Under the pieces are notes generated by a model. The model had not been told where the DNA came from, made no database searches, and saw only the letters and a list, made by a program, of their open reading frames with translations. 64,000 bases of DNA from Leptasterias polaris. Taxonomy: Eukaryota; Echinodermata; Asteroidea; Forcipulatida; Asteriidae. Made by a program: the position numbers and the translations under genes. The stretch spans positions 124,001 to 188,000 of the forward strand of contig JAZGTN010000060.1 in NCBI GenBank assembly GCA_037783415.1, written 5' to 3'. Shown piece after piece: positions 56,959 to 64,000 of this stretch (within the stretch, counting starts at the first letter, position 1; each line of letters begins with the position of its first letter).

Positions 56959-57039
56959 CGATAGTCCTTCAAAACACGTGGCTGACTATCACATCTCGTT
57001 ACGCAAAGCATTCTCCCTTGCTTGTTTTGTTTTTAGTGA

Positions 57040-57413
57040 TTAAAGGCACTGAATACTATTGGTAATTACTCAAAATAATTGTTAGCATAACAACTTACTT
57101 GGTAACGAGCAATGGAGAGCTGTTGATAGTATAAAACATTGTGAGAAACGACTCCCTCTGAAGTAACGTAGTTTTTGAGAAAAAGGTAATTTCTCACTCA
57201 AATAATAAGACTTCAGCGAAGCCTTTTATTATTGGCATCTGAAAGCACACAAATTTGTGCAACAAGGGTGTTTTTTCTTTCATTATTTTCTTGCAACTTC
57301 GATGACCAATTCAGCCCAAATGTTCACAGGTTTGTTATTTTATGCATATGTTGGGATACACCAAGTGAGAATACTGGTCTTTGACAATTACCAAAGGTGT
57401 CCAGTGCCTTTAA
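57040..57413. mobile_element. TTAA MITE, family A copy 3
   Basis: TTAA lies at 57040-57043 and 57410-57413. The ends are TTAAAGGCACTGAATACT and AAAGGTGTCCAGTGCCTTTAA. The interior has AACTTACTTGGTAACGAGCA, TTGTGAGAAACGACTCCCTC and TTGCAACTTCGATGACCAAT. It is the best-preserved family A copy here. Confidence 0.92.
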
Positions 57414-57531
57414 CTCGTGTTTTGTAATCCCGCACTGTCAATTGGTTTGGAGGCCAACCAAGCCACAGAGATGTATTTGAACAAACAACCTGGCTTAGGC
57501 TTATTTGCAATTCGACAACATGGGAACTGAA

Positions 57532-57709
57532 TTGGTTTGCGGTAACACCATGTGTATTATCTACTTGCTAGGTAGATTTTGTTCTTTGAGAACTTGTCTT
57601 GCTATTTATTCTACTGCCGCGGAGTAGATTATTCGGAATTCGGGAGACTTCTCAGAGAACAAAAATCTACCTAGCAAGTAGATATACACATGGTGTTACC
57701 GCAAACCAA
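57532..57709. mobile_element. Hairpin MITE (TTGGTTTGCGGTAACACC ends)
   Basis: Arms of about 58 bp: TTGGTTTGCGGTAACACCAT then GTGTATTATCTACTTGCTAG, against CTAGCAAGTAGATATACACA then TGGTGTTACCGCAAACCAA. The central loop contains its own small hairpin, TCTACTGCCGCGGAGTAGA. Confidence 0.88.
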
Positions 57710-59055
57710 ATATATATTGATACCTCACTATGCAATTCCTCAAATCCCATATGGGAACAGTTGTTCCAGTTAGGAGCTTATAATGCCATTTTCGAGAGTT
57801 TTTCTCGACGACCTGTCAGTCTCTGATTGTTGTACTGAATTGTCTATTATGGGTGTTAACAAAATAAAATGCTTACATATATTTTTGTTTATAAGGCGCG
57901 GGGTGGGGGGGAGGAGGGTCTTAGTATCAAATGAAGAATTCGTTGAAATAATTTCCCAGTAATATTGGTCCAAGTAGGCATACAATCATCCTTCTGCCTA
58001 GAAACCCCCCACCCCCCCCCAAAAAAAAACAACAACAACAAAACAGAACCCTCTTAAATACACACATATGGATGGTTATACAAACAGTGCTTATAGTGTT
58101 TTAAAGACTTGGTCTCAATGGGATCAAGGTTTTGGGATCAATTATTAATTTGTACAATCGTCCTTCTGCCTTAGAAAGAAACCACGATCCCTTTTTCAAA
58201 AAGAATCCTAAGAGAACACTTCAGTGTGGAGCTTCAATGATAAATTGCAAAACAAAAGAAACACACATTAGGAAAAAGAGAACACTTAAAATATTATCGT
58301 TCCGTTCTGAGAGAAGCGGCTGATGAAGAAAGGGTGACATTGACCCGGTTAGGGTGTTTTGTAAGACGAAAAGTTTGTGTCGAAAAATGAGCAGGACATC
58401 AGTCACAAATTTCAAAGTGGCAACATGTTTTAGCTGGTAACCTTAGTATTGTGAGAATAATTGTTGTGTACTTTGTTGTGCTTCAGCAGCTTTATAAAAT
58501 TGGGCCTTGGTCACAACAAGTCTTGGCTCAAGACGTTCAATTGACGTTTTTATTACATTTGAAGGTTAATTAAATTAAAAGATGTTTGACTTAATTATAA
58601 AATTTAATTCCACCCTAGAGCTGTCACAATTGGACCGTGTATTACTGTGATAATAGGCGCATCTCTTGAAAGATTGTACTCACGCAAAAAACACACGTCA
58701 CAATAAGTTGCAAGTTTCCCAACGGGCATTGTCTAAATCTTTCATTCGGTTGTAGAATCCTCTCCTGGATATTAGTGACAATAGAAACCATTGAGCCAAC
58801 AGAGACAGAAAGATTGAACCGAGTGAACTTCCGGAGCTTTTGTTTGGTAATCAAGATTTGAGACAACAACATACCTTCACGTGTGCGTTGAGCACGTGGC
58901 AAAACTCACACAAACAAGCAGTTAAAATTTACAACACAACACATTACAGAAACATTTTAAATACCAACTTTGTATAAATGAATTCGGAAGAATTAACTCA
59001 AAATCTCCCACTCCAAGGCGCCGTGTTAACTCTCAGAATTAAGTACACGACATTT
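57710..59055. other. No gene; G/C-rich runs
   Basis: G-rich tract at about 57898-57918; C-runs at about 58005-58020 followed by A and CAA. Nothing else recognised. Confidence 0.4.
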
Positions 59056-60911
59056 GGGTCATTCCATGTCAGACCAACGCACTTTTTTACCTCATGTCTT
59101 CCGATTTTGAAAAAAATTGCTGTGCTTGTAGGTCCTAATGAGCAATGAATGCACACCAATTTTTAGCCCGATCCGACCTACCATGTGGTCAGGGCAGAAA
59201 CCACAAAAAATTGACATTTTAAGAGTAAAATACCACCCTTTTGGTACAAATATGTCAAAACCATGTCTATTTTCATTGAATATATGCAAATTTGGTATTA
59301 AAATAATGAGAATTGCGTGCTCAAATTAACTCTTTTGTCAAAATTAAATTTTGTGAAAAGTAGGTCACCGTGACCTTTAATATGTTACCGTGACCTTTGA
59401 CCCAATTTTTGCAACAATGTATCATTCCGAAAATCAACAAAATGAAAATGACTTGATAGAGCATGTCTTCCTCTATCAGAATCCACTAAGAAACAATTGG
59501 GCTCTTCAAAATTTACAACTTTATGACTATTTTTGTACGAATGGTAGGTTAAAAAGTAGTCAATTTATATACTTATATACATTATAAATCCACCAACACA
59601 ACTCACTCTTCTGTTTCTAAAGTTACTAAAATTAAACTAGATTTGTAAATGTATAAAGTACAAAGCCAGAACAAGCTAAATTCTGCCTTCTGATTTCAAG
59701 AAAACTGTCTCATCAGAATATCTGCCCTTTGAGTTGTGCTAACACTAAAGCCCTGCACTATATTATTGCACTTTGTTATTGACTGGACAAATAATTCATG
59801 CATCAGTCAACACACAATACATGCAATTTAGCATCATGCAATGGTAATTGGTATATAATTCAAGTTCTTCACTGATTCTACACCAGTTGGGGAATTTTTG
59901 CTAAAAGACAGTCTTCTCTTTGGACTGGTTGAAACAATGTCTCTGTCTCAGTGTTCAGTGGGACATCGCCTGAATGAGGTATGTTCTGACGACATTGAGC
60001 ATTATCTGCACCCGCACGATGAAGAATTACAATGTCTGCATTATTTCGTATTCCAAATGCGCTCGTGGGATAACTAATTATTATCAGTGGCGCACCCGAG
60101 GGGGGTGGGGGGGGGGGGGGGTTGAGCCCACCCCCTCAAAGGTTGTCAATTTGTTTGTTTGATTTTTTGTCATATTTTTACAATCCTCTTAAGAAATTTG
60201 AAGGGAAAAAATGAGCCCCCCCCCCCCCCCCCCCCAAAAGAAGCCAAATCCTGGGTACGCCACTGCTGATAATTTAAAGTATGATTCTGGTTCGACCACA
60301 TCAGCCCTCAACATGAGAAATTCCCCAACCAAGAATAATTTTAGTAACAATTGAAACAGAACAGTAAGTTGTGTTAGTGAATTTCTAATGTTAAGTCTAT
60401 AAATTGACTAATTTGTAACCTACCAACTGTACAAAAATAGTCATAAAGTTGTGAATTTTGAAGAGCCCAATTTTTTCTTAGTGGATTATGATAGAGGAAG
60501 ACATGTTCTAGCAAGTAATTTTAATTTCGTTGTTTTTCGGAATGATACATTATTACAAAAATTGGGTCAAAGGTCACGATAACATATTAAAGGTCAAAGT
60601 GACCTACTTTTCACAAAATTTATTTTTGACAAAAGAATTAATTTGAGCATGCAATTCTCATTATTTTAATACCAAATTTGCATATATTTGATGAAAATTA
60701 ACATGGTTATGACATATTTGTACTAAAAGGGTGGTATTTTACTCTAAAAATGTCAGGTTTTTGTGGTTTCTGCCCTGACCACATGGTATGTCGGATCGGG
60801 CTAAAACTTGGTGTGCATTCATTGCTCATTAGGACCTACAAGCACAGCAATTTTTATCAAAATCGGAAGACATGAGGTAAAAAAGTGCGTTGGTCTGACA
60901 TGGAAGGACCC
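59056..60911. mobile_element. Foldback element with ~580-bp arms
   Basis: The left arm (59056-59640) starts GGGTCATTCCATGTCAGACC. The right arm (about 60330-60911) ends GGTCTGACATGGAAGGACCC. The outer 100 bases differ by only a few changes, and similarity continues through CCTACCATGTGGTCAGGGCA and GACTATTTTTGTAC. The left side has about 245 bp (59640-59885) with no right-hand partner. The right side holds a nested hAT-like MITE. No transposase frame is present. The superfamily is not assigned. The right target flank is occupied by the neighbouring LINE, so target duplication cannot be read. Confidence 0.88.
60085..60265. mobile_element. hAT-like MITE nested in the foldback element
   Basis: The ends are CAGTGGCGCACCC and GGGTACGCCACTG. 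The flanking octamers ATTATTAT and CTGATAAT agree at 5 of 8 positions. The interior carries a G run (about 60101-60121) and a C run (60216-60235), which are complementary and would make it a strong hairpin. It is a sister of 12603-12792. Confidence 0.72.
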
Positions 60912-63900
60912 AATTCAATTCAATTCAATTAATCTTTATTATATCCCAAAAAGGGTAATTCAAATGCTCGCATACAGTAAAAACATTGAAATATTAAAAA
61001 CATTACAATTGGTTTTAGGGATAATATACAATTACAAGAAAACACACTAAAAGGTGATAAGTATATAAGACAAGAAAAAACAAACCTGGGGACTGAACGA
61101 TACAATTTATAGTTAACGTTTGAAATGAAGATTGTGATGTGTTATTGCACGAGGGATAAAGGAGGATGGGTACCGGTTTGTCGCAGCATATGGCACTCGC
61201 ATACGACCAGACCTTGGGATCAGCTGGCTGGCGAGCACATCATGAAGCGGATGGTTTGTATCATTCAGTAGCACTGTGAGCTTGCCAGCCAGCAGATCCC
61301 CATATGCTGTGTCTACTAGCGGCCGCGACTCCCCAAGAATCCTTCCTGCTGCTTTTATAATTCTATCTATGCGATCCTTGTCACTCCTCCCAACATTTCC
61401 ACCCCAACAGATCAAGCAGTAGCCCCAAACACTAGCAATCACAGTGTCGTAAAAAGTTGCCAAAATTGTACGATTGACATGAAAATAATTCAATTTCCTG
61501 AGGCAGAACATGCGAGAATTAAGTTTTTTCACAATGGAATCCACATGTTCATGCCAACCCAGTTCATTGTCAAAAATTACACCCAAATATTTATACCTAG
61601 TGGCACGTTCCACCGCCCTGTCTTTCAAGATCACAGTTTCTGGTTGACGACGTGATTTCCGATAATCTATAACCATTTCTTTAGTTTTAGAGACATTTAG
61701 TTTGAGATAATTTAAATCACAGTACTTGACAAATTGTTGAAGTTGATTTTGATACAAGCGATCATCATCCTTACTAATCAGACCAATCATCGCAGTGTCG
61801 TCGGCGAATTTAATTAAGGGACACGACATTTCTGAAGACCGACAATCTGATGTATATAATGAAAAAAGAAAAGGAGCTAGAACCGTACCTTGTGGAGCAC
61901 CAGTGTTTGAATAAATCAAATTAGATTGTGTGTCAGTAGCGCTAATTTTAACATACTGAGAACGATTTGTCAAGTAATTTAAAATCCAGGACAAGAGAGA
62001 CTTGGGTACGTCACAGTGGTCTAGTAGTTTTTTAATTAGTATATGTGGCTGAATAGTGTTAAATGCTGAAGAGAAATCAAAAAACATAACTCTAGCTGAA
62101 TTATCACAGCGAACTCGTTCTAAGTGAGCATATAATTTATCCAACACCGTTAAAATAGCATCACTACAACTGCGATTCCCCTGATAGGCGAACTGCATTG
62201 GGTCCAGAAAGCCAGATACAAAATCAAACAAAACATTCTTAAACAATCTTTCACACACTTTCATTGGTATGGCTGTTAAAGCCACTGGCCTGAGATCATT
62301 CATGCATGTAATAATAGAATTCTTTGGGATAGGAATGATACTTGAGCACTTCCAAAGTTGTGGAATAGACCGGGTACTAAAAGATAAGTTAAACATAACA
62401 GTAAAAATTCTAGAAAGCTGACTCGAACATGATTGTAAAACCTTTGCGGAAATTCCATCTGGTCCAGCTGCCTTAGATGTATTCAAATTTTTAAACTGAC
62501 GGCACACGTCTTGTTCGGAAACATTTAGCTCATAAGGATCTAAATAATTTTGAAGTATACCACGAATGTTATCAACTTCAACATGGAAATCACACTGATC
62601 AAAACGGTTATAAAATTCATTCAACTGATTTGCATATTCAACGGATGTGTCTGGCAATAATTGTCTATTTTTCTTGGATTCATTCGAATACCCACTCATA
62701 AGTCTCATTCCCTCCCACACCTTTTTCATATTGTTCTGAGTCAGTGTCTTTTCAATCTTGTTCTTGTATTTAGCTTTCTCTGTCTTGATAATACGCTTCA
62801 GTTCCTTTTGAATTTCTTTAAGTTGCATTTTGTCACCTTGTCCGAAGATCTGCTTCTTCCTATTAATCACATCTTTAACTTCCTTTGTCACCCAGGGTTT
62901 GTTATTTGGGTAGATTTTTACCTCCTTCGTGGAAATGGCATTTTTGGTACAAAAGTTAATGTAGCTGCTAACCGCATCTACAAGATCATTCAAATCAGGG
63001 TTGGCCTCAATAAATACATTCCAGTCTGTGCATTCTAATGATGCTTGCAACTCACTCAAGGAATCTCCATTCCATTGTTGAACGGACATAATCTTTGGTT
63101 TCTGACGTTGCACTAGTGGTCGATAAGTTGGTAACAAAAACACTAAATTGTGGTCTGCTTGACCCAGCTGAGGGAGAGGGGAGGCAGTATACGCTCCTTT
63201 AACATTCGAGTAGAATAGATCAATGGTTGCTGTACCACGTGTAGGACAGTTGACATATTGGTTGTATTGAACACTGCTCTTCTTTAAAGAGGCATGGTTA
63301 AAATCGCCATTAATGATAACCATGGCATCTGGGTTAGATCGTTCAATATCATGAATAGCTGAACACAATTCCTTGGCACCCTGCTTAGCAACTGACCGGT
63401 TAGGAATGTATATTGTTGCACACACAACATGAGAAATTTCTCGGGGTAGGTAGTATGGGCGTAAACTGACCGTCAAAATTTCCAAGTTTGGGGAACATGA
63501 ATGGCGTTTAATCAATGCATTGTTCGGATGGCACCATTTCTCATTAACGTACAAACAAACTCCACCACCACAAGCTTTTTCTGTGTCGTTTAAGTTCCTA
63601 TCTCCTCGTAGCAATTTAAACCCATCTATTGCCACATGCTCATCTCGGTCAATATCCTTAAGCCATGTTTCAGTGAATGACATAAGGGAAATGTTTCTGT
63701 AATCCTGCAGATACCGGGTATTTGCTTGAAGTTCATCACTCTTATTTCTCAATGATTGTACATTGCCAATTATAACTGAGGGTAAATATGGTCTGAACCT
63801 ACGTTTTCGTATAAGTTTCTTTACCCCACCAGCTTTGCCTCGTTTTCGACGTCGCATACCTTTTGGCAAGTCCAGATTCAATAGCCAAGCATTGTCATGC

Positions 63901-64000
63901 AAATGTCGGACGTCCATAGCGTGCAGCTCTGCAGCAGAATATCGAATAGGAGAGTTTGTTGGCAACGAAAAACCAACATTTTCACACAATCCAAATGTTG
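60912..64000 (-). mobile_element. CR1/L2/Rex1-type LINE, 5' part beyond window
   Basis: The element reads on the minus strand. It runs from the window edge through the ORF to a short 3' untranslated region of about 200 bp. It ends in ATAATAAAGATT then (AATTG)n-type pentamers at 60912-60930. Short 3' microsatellites instead of poly-A are usual in this LINE group. The last pentamer touches the foldback element terminus exactly. The 5' untranslated region and any ORF1 lie outside the window. Confidence 0.85.
61113..63998 (-). CDS. Endonuclease-reverse transcriptase polyprotein (partial)
   Basis: This is the ORF2 protein of a non-LTR retrotransposon: it nicks target DNA and copies the element RNA onto the nick (target-primed reverse transcription). 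The frame is open to the window edge. The residue usually taken as first is encoded by TTG at 63989, so the true N-terminus lies outside. Counting from that TTG gives 958 residues. An APE-type endonuclease comes first: GNVQSL, Glu107 in FTETWL, NGDFNH at 227-232, then a DH in GQADHN. A linker of about 200 residues precedes the reverse transcriptase: LRPVALT, FFDFSSAFNT (Asp638), TGAPQGTVLAPFLFSLY and FADD at 728-731. The C-terminal region, YKYLGVIFD to FIPRAITHHN, is usual for CR1/L2/Rex1-type LINEs. No stop or frameshift interrupts it and the key residues are present, so this copy may be recent. It ends with a TAA at 61113. Confidence 0.93.
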   Translation of the reverse strand, partial: TFGLCENVGFSLPTNSPIRYSAAELHAMDVRHLHDNAWLLNLDLPKGMRRRKRGKAGGVKKLIRKRRFRPYLPSVIIGNVQSLRNKSDELQANTRYLQDYRNISLMSFTETWLKDIDRDEHVAIDGFKLLRGDRNLNDTEKACGGGVCLYVNEKWCHPNNALIKRHSCSPNLEILTVSLRPYYLPREISHVVCATIYIPNRSVAKQGAKELCSAIHDIERSNPDAMVIINGDFNHASLKKSSVQYNQYVNCPTRGTATIDLFYSNVKGAYTASPLPQLGQADHNLVFLLPTYRPLVQRQKPKIMSVQQWNGDSLSELQASLECTDWNVFIEANPDLNDLVDAVSSYINFCTKNAISTKEVKIYPNNKPWVTKEVKDVINRKKQIFGQGDKMQLKEIQKELKRIIKTEKAKYKNKIEKTLTQNNMKKVWEGMRLMSGYSNESKKNRQLLPDTSVEYANQLNEFYNRFDQCDFHVEVDNIRGILQNYLDPYELNVSEQDVCRQFKNLNTSKAAGPDGISAKVLQSCSSQLSRIFTVMFNLSFSTRSIPQLWKCSSIIPIPKNSIITCMNDLRPVALTAIPMKVCERLFKNVLFDFVSGFLDPMQFAYQGNRSCSDAILTVLDKLYAHLERVRCDNSARVMFFDFSSAFNTIQPHILIKKLLDHCDVPKSLLSWILNYLTNRSQYVKISATDTQSNLIYSNTGAPQGTVLAPFLFSLYTSDCRSSEMSCPLIKFADDTAMIGLISKDDDRLYQNQLQQFVKYCDLNYLKLNVSKTKEMVIDYRKSRRQPETVILKDRAVERATRYKYLGVIFDNELGWHEHVDSIVKKLNSRMFCLRKLNYFHVNRTILATFYDTVIASVWGYCLICWGGNVGRSDKDRIDRIIKAAGRILGESRPLVDTAYGDLLAGKLTVLLNDTNHPLHDVLASQLIPRSGRMRVPYAATNRYPSSFIPRAITHHNLHFKR

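Larger units (their letters stand above)
56154..56960. mobile_element. Family F MITE relative, expanded by internal repeats
   Basis: GTTAAAGGGACACATTGCC and GACCATAAAAACGTTTGTTA give the left end of family F. The interior of family F type (CACAAATATCTC, GAACTAACA...CACGG) appears after 56700. A 33-bp minisatellite and a duplicated segment of about 150 bp lie between. No right TTAA end was found. Confidence 0.55.

Noticed and set aside
59056..60911. Two independent solo insertions in opposite orientation
   Set aside because: Both outer ends stop at the same terminal motif and the arms match in order from the ends inward, which fits one foldback element better.

Overview
This window looks like a gene-poor, repeat-rich piece of a metazoan nuclear genome. 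The composition is AT-leaning. Almost all open frames are short and unrelated to recognisable proteins. The only long coding region is a retrotransposon. Dispersed elements of 150-400 bp with terminal inverted repeats, tRNA-headed SINEs and many micro/minisatellites fill the rest. The repeat style suggests a marine invertebrate deuterostome, perhaps an echinoderm such as a sea star. That is my impression from general familiarity, not a database result. I see no bacterial operon, rRNA gene, functional tRNA gene or CRISPR array, and no host gene I can name.

Layout. 1-357 is the end of a G-rich minisatellite. 1.3-12.8 kb holds a TTG microsatellite, several TTAA-flanked miniature inverted-repeat elements (MITEs), a tRNA-Leu-headed SINE interrupted by one of those MITEs, and a possible orphan exon near 7.3 kb. 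13-19.7 kb has small hairpin MITEs and two degenerate satellite-like arrays. 20.72-20.92 kb is a 21-bp minisatellite whose units join into GGTCAnnnTGACC palindromes. 26.5-31.8 kb is a 2.5-2.7 kb tandem duplication that starts inside a MITE. 33.49-34.87 kb is a 5'-truncated Tx1/L1-like LINE insertion with a 10-bp target-site duplication, set in the end of another MITE. 35-49 kb is a MITE and SINE mosaic with 10-bp and AAG arrays near 43 kb. 49.4-51.1 kb is a TCGCC/GATAGTTTAG satellite split by a 981-bp TTAA-flanked transposon carrying a decayed THAP zinc-finger domain (Kolobok-like). 53-58 kb has minisatellites and more MITEs. 59.06-60.91 kb is a foldback element with arms of about 580 bp. 60.91-64.0 kb is a minus-strand LINE of the CR1/L2/Rex1 type, with endonuclease and reverse transcriptase motifs intact and its 5' part beyond the window.

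How the parts relate. The most coherent system is a set of TTAA-flanked MITE families (A-F below). Their ends share a TTAAAGG...TTGGTAA pattern, and four families share an internal sequence block although their terminal sequences differ. The THAP-bearing element at 49.5 kb has the same target site and starts TTAAAGGCAC, so a Kolobok-type transposase is a reasonable candidate for moving them. Three cases of element-in-element insertion (SINE/MITE, MITE/LINE, satellite/transposon) and one foldback/LINE abutment give a partial relative chronology.
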